Part shown: positions 24,984-32,968 of the stretch, piece by piece
Layout of the letters: every line of letters begins with the position of its first letter
How positions within the stretch are numbered: position 1 is the stretch's first letter
Source of the DNA: CAWDPQ01 sp049642465
GTDB taxonomy: Bacteria > Acidobacteriota > Vicinamibacteria > Vicinamibacterales > 2-12-FULL-66-21
Direction: 5' to 3'
Assembly: GCA_049642465.1 (NCBI GenBank)
Contig: JBAROV010000062.1
Location: forward strand, 1 to 36,490
DNA length: 36,490 bases
Notes under the pieces: model-generated
What the model saw: the letters and a program-made list of their open reading frames with translations, nothing else
What the model was told of the DNA's origin: nothing
Database searches by the model: none
Translations under genes and position numbers: made by a program

Positions 24984-27338
24984 CTACTCCGCGCGGAGCG
25001 CATCGAGCGGCGCGATCCGAGTCGCTCGCCGCGCCGGGATGTAACTCGCGAGTCCCGCGACAATCAGCAGGATGGTCGCCGCCGCGCCAAACGCAACCGG
25101 GTCGCGAGGGGTGGTACCGACGAGCAGCGATGACATGAGCCCCGTCATCGCTGCCGACGCACCGAGGCCGACGATTGCGCCAGCCGCCGCCATCACGACG
25201 CCTTCTCGCACGACAAGTCTCAACACATCACTCGCGCCAGCGCCAAGCGCCATTCGGATTCCGATTTCATGTGTCCGCTGCACGACGGAGTAGGCGATCA
25301 CACCGTAGATGCCAATCGCGGCCAGCGCCAACGCGAGCGCGGCAAAGCTCGACACCAGCCAGGTTCTGAATCGCGGCTCCGCGACGGTGCCCGCAACGAC
25401 ATCTTCCATCGTGCGGAGATTGCCAGCGGTCAGCGAAGGGTGGACCGACGTCACGGCGCTTCGAATCGATGTCGCAATCGGCCCGGTTGCTGGCCGGACC
25501 ATGCAGTACAGCCACATGAACGGCGTTTGCGCGAACGGTGTGTAGATCGTTGGCCCCGCGTCCTCGTTCAGCCCCTGGAACCTGATATCGCCCACCACTC
25601 CGACGATCGTGCGCCATTCGTTGGATTGCTCAGCGTTCACCAGACGCAGCCGCTTCCCAATCGCGTCCTGTCCAGGGAACAGTAGCGACGCCATCGTTTC
25701 GCTGATGAGCGCAACCGCAGGTGCGCCAGATTTGTCGGTGCGCTCGATCGCGCGGCCCGCCCGAACTGGCGTTTGTGTGGCCCGGAAGTAGTCGGGTGTA
25801 ACGGCAATGAAGTAGGCGCCGGATTCGTCCGCGGTGAGTTGACGTCCTTCGACTTCGAAACGTGTGCCGCGCTGGGCGGTCACGGTGGGAAACCCCGTGG
25901 CACCACCGACGGCGGTGACGCCTGGGAGAGACGCCACACGTTCGAGGACTTGCTCGGCGGCGCGCGCGCGGGCCGGAAGATCCGGCAGGACAACGAATTG
26001 GACGTTGAACGACAGCAGATCTTTCGTGACGATTCCCGGATCACGGCCGCTCAGTGAGAGAAAGCTCCGCACCAGCAGTGCTGAACCGGCGATGACCATC
26101 ACGGCGAGGGCGACCTCCGTCACGGCTATCGCGTAGCGCAGCCGCCTGCCACGCGTGCTTCCAGTCACGCTTCGTCCCGTTTCCTTGAGCGAGCCGGCAC
26201 TGCCACCCGCAGCGTGGAGCGCCGGAGCGAATCCGAAGCACAACGCGGTGATGACCGTAGCGGCGAGCGCGAAGCCCAGCACGGTGCCGTTCAGGCGGAT
26301 CGTGTCCGCGCGGGGCAGTCGGTCCGCCAGCAGTGCAGGCAGCGCATCGACGCCCCAGGCCGCCACGAGAAGACCAAGCGCCCCGCCGGCAATCGCAAGT
26401 ACCAGGCTCTCGGTCAGCACTTGTCTGACGAGCCTTGCCCGACCGGCGCCAAGTGCCGCGCGAATCGCCAACTCGCGCTCACGCGTCGTCGTCCGCGCCA
26501 GCATGAGGTTCGCCACATTTGCGCACGCGATCAGCAAGAGGAGCGCGACAGTGACCAGCAAAACGTTCAATCCGGGTTTTGATTCGCCGAGCAGCCGTTC
26601 CTCCAGCGACTGTACGGTTATCGTCACATTCTCGTTGGTGGCGGGGTACGCTTTCCCGAGCGCCACGCTTTGAGCGGTGACCTGAGCCTGGGCCTGTTCG
26701 AGTGTGATGTCCGGCTTGAGCCGGGCAAGCAGGTTGAAGATTCGAAGTCCGCGATTGTTCGCCTGAACGGGTGCCAGCCGATCGATGGAATCTATCGGCA
26801 CCCACACCTTGAATTCAGAAGCAGGAAAGCTGAACCAGGAAGGCGCAACGCCGACGACTGTGTAGGAGATGCCACTGAGGTCGATGGCGCGGCCGAGCAC
26901 CGACGGGTCGCCGCCGAAGCGCGATTGCCAAAGGCCGAAGCCAAGGACGACCGTGTTCTGCTGGCCATCTTCAGCCGTAAAGTTGCGCCCGAGCAGCGGC
27001 TCGACGCCGAGCAGCGAGAGGAGCCGGCTGGAAACCACGGCCCCGCGGATTTGTTCGCTGTTGTCCTTCAATCGCAGGTTGTAGATGTTCGTCCCCCACA
27101 CGCCTGCGTCCTCGAAGGCTGTGACCGAGGTTCTCAGATCCTTGTAGTCGGGCATCGAGACGCGTGCGACCACAAGTCGATCGGCATTCGCAAACGGCAA
27201 TGGCTCGAGCAGCACCGCGTTCACGACGCTGAAGATTGCCGTTGTCGCGCCAACGCCGAGCGCGAGCGTGAGCACGACAACGATGGTGAAGCCGGGCGTC
27301 TTTGCAAAGGCGCGAAGGGCGAACTTGATGTCAGTCAT
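24984..27338 (-). CDS. ADOP-family ABC transporter permease (copy C)
   Basis: This 784-aa protein has the same domain order as copy B. TM1 includes LALGVGATTAIFSVVN; the first FtsX core includes LLLIACANVANLMLARTT, the second GIYGVIAYSVVQRTHEIG, and the end is RATRIAPLDALRAE. I place the start at ATG 27338 (MTDIKFALRAF), which aligns with the other copies and has GGAAG seven bases upstream. An in-frame ATG at 27434 would add 32 residues unlike anything in the family. It is first in a two-gene ADOP operon. Upstream lies a cluster of palindromic repeats and the divergent DUF72 gene. Confidence 0.92.
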   Translation of the reverse strand: MTDIKFALRAFAKTPGFTIVVVLTLALGVGATTAIFSVVNAVLLEPLPFANADRLVVARVSMPDYKDLRTSVTAFEDAGVWGTNIYNLRLKDNSEQIRGAVVSSRLLSLLGVEPLLGRNFTAEDGQQNTVVLGFGLWQSRFGGDPSVLGRAIDLSGISYTVVGVAPSWFSFPASEFKVWVPIDSIDRLAPVQANNRGLRIFNLLARLKPDITLEQAQAQVTAQSVALGKAYPATNENVTITVQSLEERLLGESKPGLNVLLVTVALLLLIACANVANLMLARTTTRERELAIRAALGAGRARLVRQVLTESLVLAIAGGALGLLVAAWGVDALPALLADRLPRADTIRLNGTVLGFALAATVITALCFGFAPALHAAGGSAGSLKETGRSVTGSTRGRRLRYAIAVTEVALAVMVIAGSALLVRSFLSLSGRDPGIVTKDLLSFNVQFVVLPDLPARARAAEQVLERVASLPGVTAVGGATGFPTVTAQRGTRFEVEGRQLTADESGAYFIAVTPDYFRATQTPVRAGRAIERTDKSGAPAVALISETMASLLFPGQDAIGKRLRLVNAEQSNEWRTIVGVVGDIRFQGLNEDAGPTIYTPFAQTPFMWLYCMVRPATGPIATSIRSAVTSVHPSLTAGNLRTMEDVVAGTVAEPRFRTWLVSSFAALALALAAIGIYGVIAYSVVQRTHEIGIRMALGAGASDVLRLVVREGVVMAAAGAIVGLGASAAMTGLMSSLLVGTTPRDPVAFGAAATILLIVAGLASYIPARRATRIAPLDALRAE

Positions 27339-27482
27339 GAATTTGCTTCCAGTGCCGCGCCGACCGTATGTTTGCGGAGAAGCGAAGCCCCTGCCAGTCG
27401 CGGCAGATTCGCGAAGTCTTGCAATGTGAGCCACATAGGGGCACTCGCCGACCTGCGGTCGTTCGCCCCGCTGTCCGTAACC

Positions 27483-27585
27483 GCAAAAAGGGGACAGTCC
27501 CCCTTTTGCAAAACCGGACAGTCGGCGGAAATGGGGACAGGCCCCATTTTGCGAAACTGGGAAAAGGGGACAGTCCCCCTTTTTG
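27483..27585. repeat. REP/REPIN-like cluster of GGGGACAGTCCCC palindromes
   Basis: Four palindromic units centred on ACAG occur within about 100 bp. GGGGACAGTCCCC is at 27490-27502 and again at 27566-27578. GGGGACAGGCCCC is at 27533-27545, inside AT-rich arms that pair (27529-27536 with 27542-27549). A degenerate CCGGACAGTCGG is at 27514-27525. The first unit extends to a 27-bp near-perfect palindrome (27483-27509). Such units resemble REP elements mobilised by RAYT-type tyrosine transposases; none is encoded in this window. The cluster fills the gap between divergent genes, so it does not look like a terminator for either. Confidence 0.7.
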
Positions 27586-27600
27586 GCTAAACTGGCCGGG

Positions 27601-28326
27601 ATGACGCAAAGGGTCCAGGTCGGGACGTCCGGCTACAACTACCCGGAATGGCGAGGAACGTTCTATCCGGAGAAATTCAGCACGGACAAGATGCTGCCCT
27701 ACTACGCCGAACGGTTTCCGACGGTCGAAATCAACTACACCTTCTATCGAATGCCGAACGAGAAGCTGCTGGCAGGGTGGGCGGCGGCGACGCCGGACGG
27801 CTTCACCTTCACGCTCAAAGCGCCGCGTCGAATCACGCACGATTCAAAGCTGCAACACGCGGAAGACGCCCTTCAGACGTTCTGCCGGACGGCGCGAACG
27901 CTGGGACCACGACTCGCGACGCTGCTCTTTCAGCTCCCGCCCAATTTCAAGAAAGATCGCGACGTCCTGCGCGCCTTTGTCGAATTGCTCCCTGATGGGA
28001 CGCGTGCGGCCTTCGAATTTCGTCATCCCTCGTGGTTCGACGCCGATGTTTTCGATACGCTGCGGTCGCGAAACCTGGCGCTCTGCATCGCCGACAGCGA
28101 GAAGCTGAGCACGCCCGTCGAAATGACGGCCGACTACGCGTACTTCCGGTTGCGCGATGAGGGATATCAGCAGCCGGATATCGAACGGTGGGCGGACACG
28201 ATTCGCGGACTACCCGCCGTGGGCGACGTCTTCGTCTACTTCAAGCACGAAGAGCAGGGACTCGGCCCAGAATTCGCCAGACGCCTGATCACGGCGCTGG
28301 CGTCGGGAGCGACGGCACCGCCGTAA
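27601..28326 (+). CDS. DUF72 (YecE-like) protein
   Basis: This 241-aa cytoplasmic protein begins with the family hallmark VQVGTSGYNYPEWRGTFYP and contains VEINYTFYRMP, FTFTLKAPRRITHD and YAYFRLRDEGY, all typical of the DUF72/YecE TIM-barrel family. No biochemical function is firmly known for the family. Start: ATG 27601; TTG 27583 would add six residues and lies in the repeat cluster. The upstream region is unusual: the last GGGGACAG palindrome ends about 20 bp before the ATG, so any promoter lies within the repeats. Its last 38 bp overlap the 3' end of the convergent hydrolase gene. Confidence 0.9.
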   Translation: MTQRVQVGTSGYNYPEWRGTFYPEKFSTDKMLPYYAERFPTVEINYTFYRMPNEKLLAGWAAATPDGFTFTLKAPRRITHDSKLQHAEDALQTFCRTARTLGPRLATLLFQLPPNFKKDRDVLRAFVELLPDGTRAAFEFRHPSWFDADVFDTLRSRNLALCIADSEKLSTPVEMTADYAYFRLRDEGYQQPDIERWADTIRGLPAVGDVFVYFKHEEQGLGPEFARRLITALASGATAPP

Positions 28327-29293
28327 CCTCTCTCGCAAACTGCACGATCCTGTGCTCGGCCCAGTACCCGTCATACCCCTCCGACGCTTGCTCGACAAAT
28401 CCGCAGTGCCCACCGTGCTCGGTCACGACGAGATGAATGTTCGGATTGCGCGTCAGGGCTGAATTCCTGAAGATCTCGACGGGGACGAAGGGGTCGTCGG
28501 CAGCAGAAATCACCAGCGCGGGGACGCGAATGCGATCGACCACGCGCATCGCGCTGGCGCGGTGGTAATAATCCTCCGCGTCGCGAAAACCGAAATGCGG
28601 CGCGGTGTAGATCTCGTCGAAGCCTCGAACGCTCCGGACCTCGCCCAGACGCTCGACCGGATACCTCCCGGGCTCACACTGGTGCTTGCGGCGCATGCGC
28701 GCCTTCAACCCGCGAACGAAGTTCCACTGATAGATGATGTTCGGCCGCCGCTCGAGTGAATGGACGCACCTGGACAGCTCGAGAACCGGCGACACTGCGC
28801 AGACACCATTGAGGACGGCGGGCGGCGTGTCGCCGTAGTCGCCGGCGAGTTTGAGAGCGAGATTGCCCCCCAATGAGTATCCGGCGACCACGGCCGACTG
28901 AATACCGTCGCGATCGGAGAGTTCGCGAAGCACCACGTCCGCGTCGTCGGTCAATCCCGAATGATACAGGCCGGCGCACATGGCTTCGGTGCCGCCACAA
29001 TTGCGCTGGTTGAGCAGCACGACGTTGAATCCGGCGGCAAAGCTCTTGTCTGCGAGGCCGCGCATGTAGTGGGCGCTGCTCGACCCTTCGAGGCCATGCA
29101 GCGCGAGCAGAAGCGGATGCCCGTCGCGTTCGCGCTGCCAATGACAATGCGCCAGCACGCGCGTATTCGGGGCGACGTCGAAGTAACGAATCTCGGGCGA
29201 TGGCAATTGCGGAAATCGCCGCGGACGCGCCCAGGTGAACACGGTCATGCGATGGCCGCCGCGAAGCCAGCGGCGTGGAGAAAACGAACTCAC
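28289..29293 (-). CDS. YheT-type alpha/beta hydrolase
   Basis: This 334-aa protein belongs to the YheT/ABHD family. The nucleophile is Ser140 in GYSLGGN, the acid probably Asp267 in SAADDPFVP, and the base His296 in TEHGGHCGF. The HGLEGSS stretch forms the oxyanion region. Family members hydrolyse short- or medium-chain esters; the substrate is unknown. GTG 29293 overlaps the stop of the upstream dinB-like gene (GTGA), and it is supported by the N-terminal WLRGGH segment, which corresponds to a conserved part of YheT. ATG 29248 would lose that segment. Its 3' end overlaps the DUF72 gene by 38 bp in antisense. Confidence 0.88.
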   Translation of the reverse strand: MSSFSPRRWLRGGHRMTVFTWARPRRFPQLPSPEIRYFDVAPNTRVLAHCHWQRERDGHPLLLALHGLEGSSSAHYMRGLADKSFAAGFNVVLLNQRNCGGTEAMCAGLYHSGLTDDADVVLRELSDRDGIQSAVVAGYSLGGNLALKLAGDYGDTPPAVLNGVCAVSPVLELSRCVHSLERRPNIIYQWNFVRGLKARMRRKHQCEPGRYPVERLGEVRSVRGFDEIYTAPHFGFRDAEDYYHRASAMRVVDRIRVPALVISAADDPFVPVEIFRNSALTRNPNIHLVVTEHGGHCGFVEQASEGYDGYWAEHRIVQFAREVTAVPSLPTPAP

Positions 29294-29790
29294 CCCTCGT
29301 CCGCGGTAGGACCGTAGATCGGCGGCAGCGGAACGTTACGGAGCCTGAGATAGACGGTCAATTGACCGCGATGGTGGATGGAATGGTTGATGACGAAGCT
29401 GCGGATCGCACTGATGCGGGGCAGCGTGAACACGACGTGCCCCTCATTCTTCAGCGTCCACGGCGCCAGCAACTCGGGATCCAAACGTTGCGCAAGATTT
29501 GCCCGCGCCGCTGACGCCTTCTGGCCGAACTCCTTCAGCAAGCCTTCAACCGATGTGGGTTCGCGAGAGCGACGATCGTCTTCAATGTCAGCCAGATCCA
29601 GAACCGTATCGTCAAGGATCAGATTGCACCACCTTGGGAGGTTGGCGAGATGGCCCGCAAGCTGCCCGAGCGACATCGACCTGTCGTGCGGTTTCCACGA
29701 GAAATCGCCCGGCGGCACTCGCTCGAGCAGCCGCCGCGTCGTGCCCATCTCGTGATCCCACTCGGGCAGCAATGCGTCCTTGATGGCCAC
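29290..29790 (-). CDS. DinB-family protein
   Basis: This 166-aa protein has a four-helix bundle of the DinB/YfiT type, with the metal-binding histidine triad His47 (GQLAGHLAN), His136 and His140 (NHSIHHRGQ). Such proteins often act as thiol-dependent transferases or remain uncharacterised. Despite its name the family is unrelated to DNA polymerase IV. It starts at GTG 29790, three bases after the stop of the sortilin-like gene, with AGGTGAGG just upstream inside the end of that gene. Its stop overlaps the hydrolase start by four bases. This tight coupling suggests the three products are made together. Confidence 0.87.
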   Translation of the reverse strand: MAIKDALLPEWDHEMGTTRRLLERVPPGDFSWKPHDRSMSLGQLAGHLANLPRWCNLILDDTVLDLADIEDDRRSREPTSVEGLLKEFGQKASAARANLAQRLDPELLAPWTLKNEGHVVFTLPRISAIRSFVINHSIHHRGQLTVYLRLRNVPLPPIYGPTADEG

Positions 29791-29793
29791 GCC

Positions 29794-32700
29794 TCACCTG
29801 AAGTCGTCTGGCTCGACGATCGCCGTGGTCGTGAATTCCTTGCCGCCAACCGACAATTTCACGATGTACGCGCCCGGTTCGACGGCATTACCGACGATGA
29901 ATTGAGGACCGCCGCGTCCACCCCGGCCACCGCCGAAGCCGCCGCCCCGGCCCGGCGCCGCGCCAAGCGGCGGATTCGGTGCGAGGTTCCACTGGATACG
30001 GTTGATGCCGGCGTCATTAGTTCCATTCAGCTCGCGAACGAGCGTGCCACGCGCATCCGAGATCGTGATCTTCACCTCGCCGGAGGCCGGCGATTTCAGG
30101 TAGTAGCTGATAGCCGTCCCGCCAGGAGGATTCGCGCCGCGGAAGTGCTTGGCTCCGCCGAGGCCGCGTGACAGCATCGTGTCCTCGACCCAGCGAGTCG
30201 CGGGACGGATGTCAAAGAGGTGCGCATCCGTGCTCATGACGGCATCGCTCAACTGCTGCAGGGGCGTGATGTCGTCGATGATGTAGATGCTGCGGCCGTG
30301 CGTTCCGACGATCAAGTCGTTGTCACGAGGATGCACGAGGATGTCATCCACGCGCACCGTCGGCAGCCCGTTCATGAACCGCGTCCACTCTCTCCCGCCG
30401 TTCAGCGACAGATAGAAACCGTATTCCGTTCCGACGTAGAGCAGGTTCCTGTTGCGGGGATCCTCGCGAATGACGTTGACGTTTCCCGTTGGCAGGTTGC
30501 CCGCGACCGACGTCCAACTCTTTCCAAAATCCGTCGTCCTGAAGACATACGGCTTGTGGTCGTCCGTGCGATGCCCGTCAAACGTGACGTAGGCCGTCCC
30601 CGGATCGAAGTGTGACGCTTCAACGCGCGATACATGGGTCTCTTTCGGCACCCCCGTGATGGCACTGACGACATTGGTAAAGGTCGCTGCAGAGTCGCGA
30701 CTCACCTGTACGTTGCCATCATTCGTACCGACCCACACGACTCCCGGCGCTGCCGGGGATTCGCTGACGGTGACGATGTTGCTGTAGGAGGCGGCGCCGT
30801 CATGTTTGGACGCCATCGGGGCGTCGCCGGCGACGCCCATGATCGGCCGGTCGTTCCGGCCGATGTTGTTCGTCAGATCCTGGGAGGCGAACCATGAGTC
30901 ACCACGGGCCCTCGATCGAAACACACGATCGCCGCCGAGGTACAGGATGCGCGGATCGTGCGGGGACAGGATGAATGGCGTGCTCCAGTAGAAGCGAGGG
31001 TTCGTTCCTGACGGCAGAGGAGGAAAGATATTGCCAAACGGACTGGCGCCGCGCCCGCCACCGAAACCACCCGCAGCGGGTTGTCCCGGAATAGGCTGCT
31101 GCGCTGGAGGTTGAGCCTGCTGCGCTTGCTGAGCCTGTGAGGTCGGCGCAGGTTCGGTCGGCGCTGCACCGCGTCCGCCAGCGCCGCGGCCACCGCCTCC
31201 GCGTCCCGTGCTTGGCCCACGCGGCCGAATCGGCTGCGTTTCGCCGGTCTTGAGGTCGTATCGATTCGTATTGCCGTCTTGCGATTCTGAGTAGCCGATG
31301 GTCCAGTCGCTGGGATCGTTCTGCGTGTAGAAACCGTCACCCCCGCCAATGCGGTACCAGTCAGTGACCAGACTTCCGGTGTTGCTGCGCACGGCACTCG
31401 GTCCGCACCAGCTTCCGTTGTCCTGGAGTCCGCCGCACACGTAGTAAGGCTTCCGCATGTCGGCGCTGATCGCATAGAACTGCCCGGTGGGCATCGTGGA
31501 CACTTCTTCCCAGGTTTCGCCCTGGTCGTAGCTGACGTCGAGCCCACCGTCGTTTCCGATCAGCAGGTGATTGCTGTTTGCCGGGTTGATCCACAGCGCG
31601 TGATGATCGCCGTGGCTCTGTCCGCCCATCGGGCTGAACGTCTTGCCACCGTCCAGGCTCTTGGACGCGCCGGCGCCCAACGTGTAGATGATTTGATCGT
31701 TGTTGGGATCGATGCGGATCTGGCTGTAGTACATCGGACGGTTGTTGTTGTTGCTCATGAACCGCCACGCTTTTCCGCCATCGTCCGAGCGCCACACGCC
31801 GCTGCGTTTCGGGTCGGGCGGCGCCGCCTGTCCACGTCCGCCGCCACCACCCCCGCGCCCTGCTCCGGCAACCTGCCCGCCCCGGCCTGCCGCTGCTGGT
31901 TGCTCCGCGCTTTCCGCCGGCGCGCCGCCGCGCCCTCCAGGCGGCACGAGGCTGCCATCCTCATTGACGCCTGCGCCGGTGCCACCGCTGGCCCCGACTT
32001 CGATCTGCGCGAGGATGACGTTTGGCTTGGTGCGGCAGATGTCTAATCCAATACGGCCGATGATGGGATTGTCCGGCAGGCCGTTTCCGGTGACCTTGGA
32101 CCAGCTTTTGCCCGCGTCACTGGTCCGCCAAATGGCGCTTCCCGGTCCGCCGCCGTTGAATCCCCACGGCTGGCGCCGACGCTGATACGACGCGGCCCAG
32201 AGGACGTTCGGATTCGTGGGATGCATGACGACATCCGTGAATCCTGTGTCGTTGTCGATGAACTTTGTGTTCGTCCACGTTTTGCCGCCATCGGTCGACT
32301 TGAACAGGCCACGTTCCGGATTCGGCCCGAAGAGATGCCCAAGCGCCGCCACATACACGGTGTTCGGATCTTTCGGATGGACGACGATCCGCGCGATTGT
32401 CTGAGTTTCCCTCAATCCGGCTTCGGTGAACGTCTTGCCACCGTCCGTCGATTTGTAGACACCGGCTCCAAACGAGGAACTCTGACGGTTGTTGGGTTCA
32501 CCCGTGCCGACGTAGATGACGTTCGGATCAGAGGGAGCGACCGCGATGTCACCGATTGAGGAGACCGGATAACTGTCGAAAATCGGCGTGAACGTCGTTC
32601 CGTTGTTCTCGGTCTTCCACACGCCGCCGGTGGCGTAACCAACGTAGAAGATCGAGGGGTTGTTCTCTACCGGTGCGATGTCGTCGATACGCCCGCCCAT

Positions 32701-32880
32701 GGCGACGGGTCCGATCGATCGCCAGACGAACCGCTTGAGCAGCGGGTCGTCGGTCTGGTTAACGACCGGTAACGGAGAGACGGCGGCCTGGGGACCCTGC
32801 GCAAGAATCGCGCGGCCCGCCACTGCACACAAGGCAATACCCACCCATGTGACCAGGCGTACAGGCAACGTTTGTATCAA
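29794..32880 (-). CDS. Secreted sortilin/BNR-type beta-propeller protein 2, RGG-rich
   Basis: The protein has 1,028 residues and a signal peptide (1-28, ending RAILAQ). BNR/Asp-box motifs recur between about 90 and 835 (STDGGKTF, STDGGKTW, TSDAGKSW, SDDGGKAW). The family landmarks HGDHHALWINP (423-433) and IVGTHGRSIYIIDD (857-870) are present. Compared with protein 1 it lacks the helical C-terminus but has three low-complexity insertions: 315-350 and 976-992, both rich in RGG, and 554-612, rich in RGG, Gln, Ala and Pro. Start: TTG 32880, supported by a perfect AAGGAG seven bases upstream and by the signal peptide. Function unknown; perhaps a surface-binding or assembly protein. It heads the coupled group with the DinB-like and hydrolase genes. 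Confidence 0.87.
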   Translation of the reverse strand: MIQTLPVRLVTWVGIALCAVAGRAILAQGPQAAVSPLPVVNQTDDPLLKRFVWRSIGPVAMGGRIDDIAPVENNPSIFYVGYATGGVWKTENNGTTFTPIFDSYPVSSIGDIAVAPSDPNVIYVGTGEPNNRQSSSFGAGVYKSTDGGKTFTEAGLRETQTIARIVVHPKDPNTVYVAALGHLFGPNPERGLFKSTDGGKTWTNTKFIDNDTGFTDVVMHPTNPNVLWAASYQRRRQPWGFNGGGPGSAIWRTSDAGKSWSKVTGNGLPDNPIIGRIGLDICRTKPNVILAQIEVGASGGTGAGVNEDGSLVPPGGRGGAPAESAEQPAAAGRGGQVAGAGRGGGGGGRGQAAPPDPKRSGVWRSDDGGKAWRFMSNNNNRPMYYSQIRIDPNNDQIIYTLGAGASKSLDGGKTFSPMGGQSHGDHHALWINPANSNHLLIGNDGGLDVSYDQGETWEEVSTMPTGQFYAISADMRKPYYVCGGLQDNGSWCGPSAVRSNTGSLVTDWYRIGGGDGFYTQNDPSDWTIGYSESQDGNTNRYDLKTGETQPIRPRGPSTGRGGGGRGAGGRGAAPTEPAPTSQAQQAQQAQPPAQQPIPGQPAAGGFGGGRGASPFGNIFPPLPSGTNPRFYWSTPFILSPHDPRILYLGGDRVFRSRARGDSWFASQDLTNNIGRNDRPIMGVAGDAPMASKHDGAASYSNIVTVSESPAAPGVVWVGTNDGNVQVSRDSAATFTNVVSAITGVPKETHVSRVEASHFDPGTAYVTFDGHRTDDHKPYVFRTTDFGKSWTSVAGNLPTGNVNVIREDPRNRNLLYVGTEYGFYLSLNGGREWTRFMNGLPTVRVDDILVHPRDNDLIVGTHGRSIYIIDDITPLQQLSDAVMSTDAHLFDIRPATRWVEDTMLSRGLGGAKHFRGANPPGGTAISYYLKSPASGEVKITISDARGTLVRELNGTNDAGINRIQWNLAPNPPLGAAPGRGGGFGGGRGGRGGPQFIVGNAVEPGAYIVKLSVGGKEFTTTAIVEPDDFR

Positions 32881-32887
32881 CGCAGTG

Positions 32888-32893
32888 CTCCTT
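32888..32893 (-). promoter_or_regulatory. Strong ribosome binding site for a TTG start
   Basis: The minus strand reads AAGGAG at 32893-32888, seven bases before TTG at 32880-32878. This is a perfect Shine-Dalgarno sequence at ideal spacing. The rare TTG start may limit output despite the strong site. Confidence 0.75.
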
Positions 32894-32933
32894 CTATAGA
32901 GATCTCTGGCGGGAGTTTATAACAGGAGTTCAG

Positions 32934-32966
32934 CAGAGCAGGAGAGTTGATCTCTTGGCTGCTCTG
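32934..32966 (-). terminator. Hairpin between ADOP copy D and sortilin-like protein 2
   Basis: CAGAGCA at 32934-32940 pairs with TGCTCTG at 32960-32966, and AGAG and CTCT inside extend the stem imperfectly. It starts three bases after the ADOP copy D stop on the minus strand. No U-tract follows, so partial termination or transcript processing is more likely than a full stop. A minus-strand TATAA follows at 32921-32917 and could give the next gene its own promoter. Confidence 0.4.
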
Positions 32967-32968
32967 AA

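Noticed and set aside
27339..27434. N-terminal extension of ADOP copy C to ATG 27434
   Set aside because: The other ADOPs in the window start near the equivalent of residue 33, and a ribosome binding site precedes ATG 27338.
27566..27585. Intrinsic terminator (hairpin followed by TTTTT)
   Set aside because: It looks like one, but no plus-strand gene ends upstream; the ADOP on the left is transcribed away from it. The same unit recurs within 100 bp, so it is better read as a REP-like repeat.
27483..27585. CRISPR array
   Set aside because: The units are short palindromes with irregular spacing (about 19-33 bp between centres) and differ from each other; no cas gene is present.
29290..29790. 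DNA polymerase IV from the DinB name
   Set aside because: The protein is a 166-residue four-helix bundle with a His triad, unrelated to the polymerase that shares the name.
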